From Calothrix sp. NIES-4105 (GTDB lineage: Bacteria > Cyanobacteriota > Cyanobacteriia > Cyanobacteriales > Nostocaceae), in contig NZ_AP018290.1 of assembly GCF_002368415.1 (NCBI RefSeq), forward strand, positions 6,647,614 through 6,711,613: a stretch of 64,000 nt of DNA. Direction: 5' to 3'. Of the stretch, positions 36,818 through 44,713 are shown piece after piece. Below the pieces are notes generated by a model, which did no database searches, was not told the DNA's origin, and saw only the letters and a list, made by a program, of their open reading frames with translations. The translations under genes and the position numbers were made by a program. Position 1 is the first letter of the stretch; every line of letters begins with the position of its first letter.

Positions 36818-36946
36818 GCGGAGGTCGTCTAACGATAAGACACCCAGAGATTCTTTCTTTCGTCAACTTGCCCGACAGGGACGCAGAAATTAAGGTTATC
36901 GTTTCCAACTGGGTGATGGTGCGTTTAATTCCACCTCTCCGCGCCA
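36818..36946 (+). ncRNA. tRNA-mimic Y RNA-like ncRNA 3, encoded CCA end
   Basis: This is the most diverged member. The acceptor GCGGAGG (36818-36824) pairs with UCUCCGC (36936-36942), directly followed by GCCA, that is, a discriminator base plus encoded CCA. The D arm is GUCU-AACGAUA-AGAC. The T arm is weaker (GGUG with CACC, enlarged loop). A 7-bp CACCCAG/CUGGGUG stem opens the replacement arm, which contains CUUGCCC-GACA-GGGACGCAGAAAUUAA and GGUUAUCG (36867-36901). Relative to copies 1 and 2 the capped stem has changed from UCU/AGA to CCC/GGG, so pairing is maintained by covariation. The Ro60 start codon lies about 70 bases downstream. Confidence 0.8.
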
Positions 36947-37018
36947 AATATACATTTCCATCAAGCTTTGAACATCACGTTCATGGCTATAGTTCGCCTG
37001 CAAAGGCTGATGTAGTAT

Positions 37019-37537
37019 ATGAATTACAACTTTTTCACAAAATCCCATAACAAAGCCACACCTCAAAATCAGCCTATCCCTGGACGCGAATCAGAAATGA
37101 TTCAAGGGCGTAGTGGCGGATACATGTTTGATGCTGGTATTTGGCAAATGCTACGTCGCTGCTTACTAATAGGTACAGCACAAAGCACTTATTACGCTGG
37201 CAAACAAGAATTAACAAACGACTTTGTAACAGTATTAAATCAAGCCATTGCCGAAAATCCTCGTCGTGTTGCCGATGAAGTTCTTTATGCCAGTGATGGA
37301 CGCGCGATTAATAACAGTACTCCTATCTTGGCTTTAGTGCTGCTATCAATGGGTGAAGCACCTGAAGCTAAAACAGCATTCATGGAAATTTTCCCACAAG
37401 TCGTTCGTACAGGCAGTCACTTTTACGAATGGCTCAACTACACCAAATCAATGCGCGGTTTTGGTAAAGTGATTCGCGAAGCAGGTAGAAACTGGTTAGG
37501 CAAGGAAGACGTAAAAGGTTTAGCGTACCAACTTATG
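37019..37537 (+). pseudogene. rsr: Ro60/Rsr (TROVE domain) protein, 5' half of interrupted gene
   Basis: This encodes residues 1-173 of a Ro60 orthologue. The MNYNFFTK start and the TROVE-type segments IQGRSGGYMFD, WQMLRRCLLIG, TAQSTYYAGKQELT and WLNYTKSMRGFGK begin the HEAT-repeat ring. That ring binds misfolded RNAs in its hole and Y RNAs on its outer surface. The reading is in frame up to LAYQLM (ATG at 37535-37537), where an IS200/IS605-like end begins. The frame then runs 12 foreign codons to a stop at 37571-37573. The rest of the protein resumes in frame at 42787. In bacteria Ro60 acts with Y RNA and exonucleases in RNA quality control and stress survival. As it stands the allele should not make full-length protein unless the insertion is excised. 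Confidence 0.93.
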
Positions 37538-37674
37538 AACCACCCCACCGCACTCATAGGATGGGGTTTCTAGTTTACTGACCCGGTTGGTAGAGTCGAT
37601 GCCCGGTATTATCCGGGGCACCTCTCTGTTAGAACTGGACGTGCGCGTTTCCGTGCATCCAGCTCCCGATATTC

Positions 37675-38616
37675 TTAGCTTGCGCTTTTGCCCATGTGTG
37701 TATAATCGTGACAGGATTCGTGTATTGCAATCAGATTATTAGGTTTCCAATTGTCGTGATTCCCGTCTATATGGTGTAAGTGTACTCGTTCTTCACTTGT
37801 AAACTTTAATCCACAGTGTCCACATGTATGGTTTTGCCTATTTAAGGCTTTAGAGGTTTCCCCGTCATAGAGCTTGCTATTACGCTCGCTCCAGTAGCTG
37901 ATGTCGCCGTCGTAAGGTGATTTATTCCCTTTGACATTGACATATTTGTTTTCGGAGTAGGGAACCGATGGGAACGCTTTTTCTATTAACTTAGTTGTAG
38001 ATTCTCGCGTTAATTTCGTTTCCTTATTGAAGACTTTCCATGTCCTGTATCTGATGTGCCATAATGAAAATCTTGACCCATCCATTTTACAGAAGCGGTG
38101 GTAGTTCCTCCAACCCCTAATAATAGGTGCTAGCTTTTGGGCTTTTACCTTTGCACCATAATTCGAGCAGTTAACGATAGCTTTTACCTTCTGGCGGAAT
38201 TTTTTATAGTTATCCGCTGAGGGAGTACTTCTAAATTTTCCGTTGCTTTGCACTTTAAAATGCCAGCCAAGGAAGTCAAATCCATCTGTCGTAGCGGTTA
38301 GTTTTGTCTTTTTCTCACTTACTTTTAATCCTCTGGCTTCTAGAAATTGGCTGATTTTTTCAAGTATTTTTGTTGCATCATCAGTGGGTTTAAGGATTAT
38401 TACCATATCATCGGCATAACGTACTGATTGGTGAATTTCCTCTATTCCGTTGAGCGCAATGTTAGCTAAAAGTGGACTCACAACGCCACCTTGACAAGTA
38501 CCTTGTTCTGGAAATTCAGGGTTTACACCTGCTTTTAGACAGCGAAAAATTCCCTGTTTTATGCCTGATGGGGCAATAAGGTTGTCCATTATTGTGGTGT
38601 GTGATATTCTATCGAA
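37675..38616 (-). pseudogene. Group II intron reverse transcriptase, C-terminal part (outer intron)
   Basis: This encodes the RT palm after motif A (FDRISHTTIMDN...), the catalytic RYADDMV box, the LGWHFKV thumb entry, maturase domain X (about WHIRYRTWKVFNKET) and a C-terminal HNH endonuclease (CGHCG ... HLHHIDGNHDNWKPNN ... HESCHDYTH). The frame continues upstream of the first ATG (38589) to 38616, where it meets the 3' end of the inner intron. The first residues FDRI complete the RT motif A whose other half (LDIEKC) ends at 41022. It is functional only if the inner intron splices and the N-terminal frameshift is suppressed. Confidence 0.88.
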
Positions 38617-41021
38617 AGTGGGTAGCTAGCTAACGAGGTTTCCGTTTATTTGGTTCCTTTTCTAACTAGCCCCCTCCGAACCGTGCTTACAAGTTTCCAG
38701 GTACACGGCTCTCCAGTATTCTTATTTACGGAACTCGTTTACCTGTTGGTTTACCTGCATGTATTGCGTCGTGGCATTGAGAGCAGACCATGAGAGTTTT
38801 CCTTTTACGTGCGGACATAATTTGCATCCATTGCGGTAAATCCTTTCTACCCTTAATTTTGAGGTCTTTAAGGGCGCGAATATGGTGAACTTCAATGTTG
38901 CCTTTTGCCCCACAGATTTCACATTCATCCGCGAGAAGCCGCTTGATTAATTCATTTCTAGGTGCGGGTTTTCTTTGTGTTGATAAGTCTTCTATGGTTG
39001 CTTTTAGGTTACGTTTTAATTGTATTCCTCCGAAGCGAGCTACCAAGGGTTTCTTTCCCTCAACTGGGACGGTTATTTCAACACACTTTCTTAAACCTTG
39101 TGGAAGTTTTACCGTCTTAATATAACGAGCGCAAATTTTATTCACGCTTGTCTTATGTTTACAGGCAAGGGTTTTCATCAATGAGGTTGACATAACCCAT
39201 TGTAGTTTTCGGAGCCATGCAATATTTTGAGCAAGGCTATAGAATTGTACGTACCCTCTAAACTCTGATTGAAAAATGTTGATGATAGAAAAATCATCAT
39301 CATTTATTAATTCAGGACGATGAATGGGTTTACCATTCCTCATATATAAGGTACACTTTTCTTCTATAACTTTGGCTGGTATTCTTAGTGCAACAATTCC
39401 GTTAATTGAGCGTTTACCATTGGTATGCTTATCATCGGAATATTGGACTAATATTTCGTACCCCAAAAATTTTGCTGCTTCATTCCTAGCGTTAGTAATT
39501 AAGGTCTTTTCTGGCGACAATTCCAACTGAAGTTTTTCGGCTAGAAATATCTTGACTTTTTCCTTAATTGCTTCTGCTTCAGTGAATGAACCAATAAAAC
39601 CAAGTAGAAAATCATCAGCATAACGGACGTAATTTAGCCTTCTGTATTCCGGGTCGCGAACGTCTTTGGATGGCATGTGCTGGTATTTAATTTCCAGTTG
39701 ACGCGCTTTCTCAAATTGTCCGTTTTTCCTGTAGTACCAGGCTAGTTTTACAAGTTTTGAGTACTCTGGATTTTCTGCCCGACATTTGCCGCGTGTATAC
39801 TCTGGGATGAGTATCTGCTCGATAAATTTGTCTAATTTATCAAGATAGATATTTGCGAGTATGGGTGATAAAATCGAGCCTTGCGGCGTTCCGCTAAGGG
39901 TAGAAAAATATTTCCATTGCTCGCAGTAACCTGCTTTAAGCAAGTTTTCAATTAATCTTAGGAAGCGGTTATCTTGAATTTTCTCGCGTAGGATTGACAT
40001 TAAGATTTTATGGTCTATATTGTCAAAACACCCACGAATATCTCCTTCGATAAACCATTTAGTTCCTTGCCAAGTGCGGTCTATTATTGTTAATGCCGTG
40101 TGGCATCCGCGCTTGGGTCTAAAACCGTGACTGCTGTTAGAAAATTGGGGTTCGTAATACGCTTCTAATATTAAACGTATTACTTCCTGAACCAATTTAT
40201 CATTCCAAGTAGGAATACCTAAAGGTCGGGTTTTCCCATTTTTCTTAGGGATATTAATTCGTCGTACTGGTGTCCATTGAAAACGTTCATAGCGAATATC
40301 CTCTATGAGGTCTTCAATCTTTTTAATGGACATCCCATCAACAGTCTCTGATGTAACTCCTTGCGTCATTGCCCCATCATTTTTGTAGATACGACTATAC
40401 GCGAGAAGGTACAGGTTAGGGTTGAAAAGTTGCCTGTAGATATCATCCAGAGGTAAACCACGATAACCTCTGTCTCGAATTACACTTAAAACCGTTTCGG
40501 CGTTTCGCATCTCGCGTACCTCTCGATACAAGTGTTTTGGAATACCTGTTCCCCTTCGCCATGTGGGCGGCTTTCCCGTCCTCGGACTACTATGGGAACT
40601 CTGTAACCATAGGGGTCGCCCCCCGTAGGTCATCCCGCGCTTTATTAACTTGGTACGTATCAGTGTGATTTAGGTGTCCCATTCATTCCTTAAGCCATCT
40701 CATCGGTGGCTGACTTCGTTTGAAGGAGTTGTATAGTTCAAATGCTTAAAACTACACACAAACGATTATTCCTTTTAGGCGTTGTAGGAATAGGCAATCG
40801 AGTATACCGTCAGAATTGGGCTTCAAGTAGTTTAACTTTCACCGTGTCACACAGGTCTTGCCGAACAATAGTTTTAACGCCTTCTCTCTATTCCCGGCTT
40901 TACCAACATGCTGTTGTCCCCTTTGTCTTTCGACTCCAGGTTAGTTGGTTGACCTAGAGACTATCTCCTTATTCTCTCCCAACTTTGGGTTGGGGATACC
41001 GTATTAACTGTCACGGCGCAC
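38617..41021 (-). mobile_element. Inner group II intron, inserted in the outer intron's RT gene
   Basis: Read on the minus strand it begins GTGCGCCGTGACAG (5' G at 41021, GUGYG consensus). It ends around 38617 just before TTCGAT (FD of the split RT motif; the exact 3' base is uncertain by one). Domain V is at 38678-38711 (GAGCCGTGT...GCACGGTTC with GGAAAC loop). It carries one intact RT-maturase-HNH gene (38726-40510 or -40633). The length of about 2.4 kb is typical. It is in the same orientation as the outer intron, so one transcript could splice inner then outer, a twintron arrangement. The encoded protein differs strongly from the outer RT, so this is not simple self-duplication. Confidence 0.87.
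38726..40633 (-). CDS. ltrA: Group II intron-encoded reverse transcriptase/maturase with HNH (inner intron)
   Basis: This is an intact protein of 635 residues as the frame is open, or about 594 from the more natural start MRNAETVLSVIRDRG (40510). It has all RT blocks (TRPLGIPTWNDKLVQEV, FSNSSHGFRPKRGCH, EGDIRGCFDNIDH, LSGTPQGSILSPILANIYLD and the catalytic VRYADDF). A large insert lies between blocks 4 and 5, then maturase domain X, and a C-terminal HNH (CEICGAKGNIEVHHIRALKD ... CSQCHDAIHAGK). Such proteins bind and help splice their intron and carry out retrohoming by target-primed reverse transcription. It could in principle act on the outer intron too, but specificity is usually for the cognate RNA. 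Confidence 0.93.
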   Translation of the reverse strand: MTYGGRPLWLQSSHSSPRTGKPPTWRRGTGIPKHLYREVREMRNAETVLSVIRDRGYRGLPLDDIYRQLFNPNLYLLAYSRIYKNDGAMTQGVTSETVDGMSIKKIEDLIEDIRYERFQWTPVRRINIPKKNGKTRPLGIPTWNDKLVQEVIRLILEAYYEPQFSNSSHGFRPKRGCHTALTIIDRTWQGTKWFIEGDIRGCFDNIDHKILMSILREKIQDNRFLRLIENLLKAGYCEQWKYFSTLSGTPQGSILSPILANIYLDKLDKFIEQILIPEYTRGKCRAENPEYSKLVKLAWYYRKNGQFEKARQLEIKYQHMPSKDVRDPEYRRLNYVRYADDFLLGFIGSFTEAEAIKEKVKIFLAEKLQLELSPEKTLITNARNEAAKFLGYEILVQYSDDKHTNGKRSINGIVALRIPAKVIEEKCTLYMRNGKPIHRPELINDDDFSIINIFQSEFRGYVQFYSLAQNIAWLRKLQWVMSTSLMKTLACKHKTSVNKICARYIKTVKLPQGLRKCVEITVPVEGKKPLVARFGGIQLKRNLKATIEDLSTQRKPAPRNELIKRLLADECEICGAKGNIEVHHIRALKDLKIKGRKDLPQWMQIMSARKRKTLMVCSQCHDAIHAGKPTGKRVP

Positions 41022-41592
41022 GCACTTCTCAATATCGAGTTCTATAACCCGTTTGTTGATTCCTTTTGCTTGGGAGTTTAGGTTATGAAATAGGACTTTT
41101 TGGGCATCATGTGCCGAGCGTCCGGCTCTAAACCCGTAGCTTTTTTCGTGGAATGTTGCTTCGTGTGCTGGTTCTAAAGCATATTTAGCGAGGCATTGCC
41201 AACACCTATCTGCAATAGTTGGAATTTTTAGCATCCTATTGCTACCGTCTTTCTTAGGAATTGGGATTGCACGTAACCCTTGGTGTTTCCAATTGTTACT
41301 GGATGTTTTTAGCAGTTCTTCAAGTTCAAAGCGCTCTTTAAAATTGAGGGCTTTTTTACCATCAATACCTGCCGTTTTTTTACCAGCGTTTAGCTGTGTT
41401 ACTTGACGGATAGCCAAGAATCTAGCCGCTTTGGACTTCAGAATAAGTTTTTGCAAAGACATTGCTTTACGCTTGTCTCCTGCTTGAACCGCTTTAAACA
41501 CTCTATGAGTGTAGGCGGAATAAATCGCGGCGGAATTTCTTCCACGGTAATTTTATCCAAGATTCACTAGTATTGCTACTGTGCCCAATCAT
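41022..41592 (-). pseudogene. Group II intron reverse transcriptase, N-terminal part with frameshift (outer intron)
   Basis: Two frames make up the N-terminus. MIGHSSNTSESWIKLPWKK and then FRRDLFRLHS ends at a stop at 41503. The protein continues one frame over as RVFKAVQAGDKRKAMSLQ and then the RT0/RT1 region (LRAIPIPKKDGSNRMLKIPT), RT2 (SYGFRAGRSAHDA) and the start of motif A (VIELDIEKC). At 41022 the inner intron begins. One extra base near 41503-41508 explains the shift. The joined product with 37675-38616 would be a typical RT of about 550-560 residues. I treat it as a damaged gene unless the shift is programmed or a sequence error. Confidence 0.85.
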
Positions 41593-42507
41593 ACTCTTCT
41601 CCATTAAGTGTTTTCTGAATACCTTGCAGCAATTACGCCGCATCCTATCCGAATCAAAAGATTTCCGTACCTCGTCATACCTACCTGAAGTTCGACCTCT
41701 CCAAGACTTTTGACTCGTTTTTCTTCGTTCCAAGAGATGATTGATTGTTCCGTTAGGAAGTGCCAATTTAACCATCAGACCCCCAGGTTCTTACCGCTGT
41801 TTCACTGAGACGCGGCAGGGATTCACTCTGATGAAGTCGGGTTCAAAGGATATGTCCCGCTTTAGGATAGGTTACTTTTATAGGCATCTGTTTTTCCATA
41901 GGAACCCCCCGTTAGCGCCAGTGTCCACCCATAACGGTAGTCTGATTGCGCCCTGTTCCCAGCTTCAGCCTCCGAAAACCGAGTTCGGTCATTGTGGGCA
42001 GGTAGGGAGTCAAGCATGAACCTTGCTGGTGGGACTTTCACCCACATCAGTCTCTTAGTTCAAGGTTACTTTAGGTGTTCACCTTGGGTAGCTTATGTAC
42101 GGGCTGATTACCGTGATTCAGCCACCAACGAATCGCACCAGTGAGTCCTATAGTCGTGCAACAAGACTTGCTCGCTGCCGTACCTTTACTTGAACTGCGT
42201 CGCCAACACTGTACAGTTTCCATTTCTGGGTAGTTGCTGCTAATACCGCCTTGGAACTACTGGGGATCGGTGTGGTTTTGCATTCCACTCTCAACGGGGC
42301 AGTTACCGTCTCAAAGCTTTCGTCCTGTACGCATATCCAAATGTTGGCGCAAATCCTTGAAGATTTTACGTACCAAAGGTATTTCTTGGTACAACGCTCT
42401 ATCTTCAGTTGTCAAGGTTCATGTTATTATTGTAATGCAATTAGCATTACAAGTCAATATGGCTACTCCCTTCCCGGCATAAGATTACCTATCTTCCCTC
42501 CTCCTTT

Positions 42508-42708
42508 GTGCCCTTTGTGTCCTTTGTGGTTCATTCCAAATTAGTATTCTTTGAGTGGGAAGGGAGTAGTCCCAATTCATCGCTAACAATTCGGATTACA
42601 GAAGAAGAAAAGGCGATACTCAAAGCTTATTGTAAGCAAACAACACGCCAGCAAAGTGAGGTAATTCGAGAGTTTGTGCGCTCACTTGAAAAGAAATTAC
42701 AAAAATAA
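42508..42708 (+). CDS. Small ribbon-helix-helix protein of the IS element
   Basis: The meaningful part is about 45 residues starting near SSLTIRITEEEKAILKAYCK and continuing SEVIREFVRSLEKKLQK, a CopG/Arc-type ribbon-helix-helix DNA-binding fold. The upstream frame (MPFVSFVVHSKL...) is repeat DNA and probably not translated. Small RHH genes often accompany IS200/IS605-type elements in cyanobacteria, placed near one end and divergent from tnpB, which is the layout here. It may repress transposition. It ends 78 bases before the right border of the element. Confidence 0.6.
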   Translation: MPFVSFVVHSKLVFFEWEGSSPNSSLTIRITEEEKAILKAYCKQTTRQQSEVIREFVRSLEKKLQK

Positions 42709-42786
42709 AAGGTATCGAACCTTTTATTTTTGTGCGAAGCACCATCCCCACCTTGTAAGAAGGTGGGGAATTCCGCGAATCCGTTA

Positions 42787-43872
42787 AAATATCAACAACG
42801 TTCGGGTTTTTCTCACCGTGACGCACTGCGCTTATTCCACGTCAAACCCCAAACAGATGACCACCAATTGCTTTACAACTGGGTAGTCAAAGGTTGGCAA
42901 GAATTGCCATCTCAAATTCCTAGCAGCGCATTAGCACAAATTTGGTGGTATGAATGGCTCAAACGTAACCCTAGCCAAACCCACGAAGCTATTCAAAAAG
43001 GGCGCCTAACTCATGAAATGGCGGCGCCTGTTGGCAAAATGGATAAACAAGCATGGCAATTGCTATTTCAAGAAATGCCAATTGGCGCCATGCTACGTAA
43101 CTTGGGTTCTTTAACAGAAATAGGTGTATTACGTAGTGACGAACCTACAAACCTAGACCGAGTAGAAGCCGTTCTTAATAACCTAGAACACCTACGCAAA
43201 GGTCGTATTCATCCAATTGACGCACTTAAAGCACTCAAAACCTATCAGTCAGGAGGTACATTAGGACGCAGTAAAAAGACTTGGCAACCTGTCGCACGCA
43301 TTGTAGACATTTTAGAGAAAACAGTCGAACTATCCTTCGATGTCGTCGAACCTACAAACAAAGTCTTCATGCACGCGGTTGACATATCAGGTTCAATGTC
43401 TAGCCCAGTTGCCGACATGGGTTTAACTTGCTGCGAAGTTGCCACAACAATGGCACTAGTGACAGCAAAAGCTGAGAAAAACTATGCAATTCGCGGTTTT
43501 TCCACCCAATTCATAGATTTAGGAATAACTGCCAAAGACAGCTTTAGTACTGTAGTTCGCAAAGCTAGCAATCTCAACTTTGGTGGAACAGATGCCTCTG
43601 TTGCCTATGATTGGATGATTAAAAACAAATTCAAAGCCGATGTTGTTTGCTTTTGGACAGACAGTGAAAGCTGGGCAGGAACAAAACACCCCTCTCAAGC
43701 ACTTGCAGAATATCGCCAAAAAGTAAACCCCAACGTTAAAGCAGTGTACGTTACCCTAACACCATACAGAATTACCTTAGTAGATCCAAAAGACCCAATG
43801 TGTTGGGACTTAGGTGGTTTCGACCCAAGTACACCGCGCGTTATTCAAATGCTAGCTAATAGTGAATTGTAG
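42787..43872 (+). pseudogene. rsr: Ro60/Rsr, 3' half of interrupted gene (von Willebrand A domain)
   Basis: This encodes residues 174-534 of Ro60. KYQQRSGFSHRDALRL continues the TROVE ring, then a vWA-like domain follows with an intact MIDAS (DISGSMS ... GGTDAS) and the closing segments WTDSESWAG and ITLVDPKDPMCWDLGGFD. In frame upstream, 19 codons of IS sequence begin with a GTG at 42730, so a fragment could be translated separately, but it would lack a third of the ring. The combined reading frame (519 + 1086 bases) gives 534 residues, close to the usual size of Ro60. The absence of any damage in either half implies a recent insertion or a still reversible one. Confidence 0.93.
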
Positions 43873-43884
43873 AGGCGCCATAAA

Positions 43885-43915
43885 AACCGGGTATGAATAA
43901 AAACCCGGTTTATTT
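43885..43915. terminator. Bidirectional terminator after Ro60
   Basis: AACCGGGT and ACCCGGTT pair around a short A-rich loop. A TATTTTAT run follows on the plus strand and an A-rich run precedes on the other side. It lies between the Ro60 stop (43872) and the convergent VapC stop (43928), so it can serve both. Confidence 0.75.
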
Positions 43916-43927
43916 TATATTACGCTC

Positions 43928-44326
43928 TTATTCCCAATCTTCTATTTGCAATTCATTTACCCTACTAAATTCCCGTGTGTTGTGCGTAACCAGTGTTAAG
44001 TTAGTTGCCATTGCAATTGCGGCTATTTGTAAATCATAAGGGTCAATTGGCGTGCCACTTGCAGATAATTCAGAACGAATTATACCAAATATTCTTGCTG
44101 CTATATCATCAAAAGGTAAAGATACAAAATTATTTAAAAATGCTTCTTGTAACGCCAACGTGCGTACCGGATTATTACTTCTCATCGCGCCATAAAATAG
44201 TTCAGCTTTGACTACAGAACAAACTGCAATATCTTGTGGTGATAGTGTCGCTAATCGTTGCCGCACACCAGATATAGGGCGATTTAAATAAACAATACAA
44301 GCATTTGTATCTAACAAGTAAATCAC
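43928..44326 (-). CDS. vapC: VapC-type PIN-domain toxin (type II TA)
   Basis: This 132-residue PIN protein has the conserved acidic residues in place: Asp6 (YLLDTNA), Glu42 (VKAELFYG), Asp95/98 (GTPIDPYDLQIAA) and Asn116 (LVTHNTREF). PIN toxins are Mg-dependent RNases that often cut tRNA-Phe/initiator tRNA or rRNA loops to arrest growth. The start overlaps the stop of the upstream antitoxin gene by four bases (ATGA), typical of a TA operon with coupled translation. It is convergent to Ro60. Nothing suggests inactivation. Confidence 0.93.
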   Translation of the reverse strand: MIYLLDTNACIVYLNRPISGVRQRLATLSPQDIAVCSVVKAELFYGAMRSNNPVRTLALQEAFLNNFVSLPFDDIAARIFGIIRSELSASGTPIDPYDLQIAAIAMATNLTLVTHNTREFSRVNELQIEDWE

Positions 44327-44577
44327 TTAAGTGGCTCCCTTTCTTCATATTCACCTTGGGGATACCTTACCAAAGGGTCATCTTGTAAACAGCCAGCGGT
44401 TTGCTCAAAAAAACCAGGAGTCCAGCCTAATTCTTCTGGCGTTTTTTGTTGTGTAGAAGATTCGAGCGGTTGATAAATCACCATTATTTCTACATCTCTA
44501 TCTGTTAATCCAACTGGAATTTGTAAATGTATAATTCCATCTTTGCCGACATGTGACCGCAATTTGATACTATGCAT
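44323..44577 (-). CDS. Antitoxin of the VapC-type pair
   Basis: This 84-residue protein has a short beta-rich N-terminal part (MHSIKLRSHVGKDGIIHLQI). A segment VGLTDRDVEIMVIYQPLE and an acidic Pro/Glu-rich C-terminus of the kind that wraps a PIN toxin follow. It lacks an obvious RHH or AbrB signature, although the first 35 residues resemble the small AbrB-like/DUF antitoxins paired with VapC in cyanobacteria. The identification rests mainly on position: it is immediately upstream and overlaps vapC by four bases. It probably binds its own promoter in the AT-rich region upstream. Confidence 0.75.
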   Translation of the reverse strand: MHSIKLRSHVGKDGIIHLQIPVGLTDRDVEIMVIYQPLESSTQQKTPEELGWTPGFFEQTAGCLQDDPLVRYPQGEYEEREPLK

Positions 44578-44713
44578 AGCTTTATCTCCAATTGATTCTT
44601 TTATATTTCAGCTATAATTATAACAATTAATTATTAATTATTATTATAATTGTAAGTCAGTTCTAACTGTTATAATATTAATCATTGCATCCCTAAACAT
44701 AATATTTACGGTT

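Larger units (their letters stand above)
37586..42138 (-). mobile_element. Outer group II intron (host of the inner intron)
   Basis: Read on the minus strand, the intron starts with GTGCGATTCG (5' G at 42138, matching the GUGYG consensus) and ends in CTACCAAC (37586, the usual AY end). Domain V lies at 37631-37665 (GAGCTGGATGC...GTCCAGTTCT, with GAAA-type loop CGGAAACG). The 5' ribozyme half (about 41600-42138) includes the typical GTGGGTGAAAGTCCCACC hairpin. Removing the inner intron leaves about 2.15 kb, standard for an intron with a reverse transcriptase-maturase-HNH gene. Its gene is split and also frameshifted (see the fragments at 37675-38616 and 41022-41592). It lies antisense to Ro60, so it cannot splice the Ro60 message. 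Confidence 0.85.
37538..42786 (-). mobile_element. IS200/IS605-like element carrying nested group II introns, inserted in Ro60
   Basis: The borders were set by restoring the Ro60 frame: ...CTTATG at 37537 joins AAATAT at 42787. There is no target duplication, as expected for IS200/IS605 transposition. Subterminal hairpins lie at both ends: ACCCCA...TGGGGT at 37542-37567, and CCCCACCTT-GTAAG-AAGGTGGGG at 42746-42768. A small RHH gene (42508-42708) sits near the right end. The minus strand between 42139 and about 42420 reads in pieces like the end of a transposase/TnpB gene, but no intact tnpA or tnpB remains, so it looks non-autonomous. The body is filled by a group II intron (42138 to 37586) containing another. 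No GGCGCC site occurs in the whole 5.2 kb. Confidence 0.75.

Noticed and set aside
41503-41775. Separate 90-residue gene
   Set aside because: Its last 29 codons are the frameshifted N-terminus of the outer RT, and the remainder is ribozyme sequence.
42508-42560. N-terminal 18 codons of the small RHH frame
   Set aside because: This stretch is the common CACAAAGGACACAAAG-type intergenic repeat read on the other strand, so translation probably begins later.
37538-42786. Self-splicing removal of the insertion from Ro60 mRNA
   Set aside because: Both group II introns are antisense to Ro60 and their ends lie inside the IS-like borders, so they cannot join the Ro60 exons. Only DNA excision of the IS-like element would.
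37538-42786. IStron (IS605 plus group I intron)
   Set aside because: No group I core was recognised. The ribozymes present have group II 5' ends (GTGCG) and domain V.
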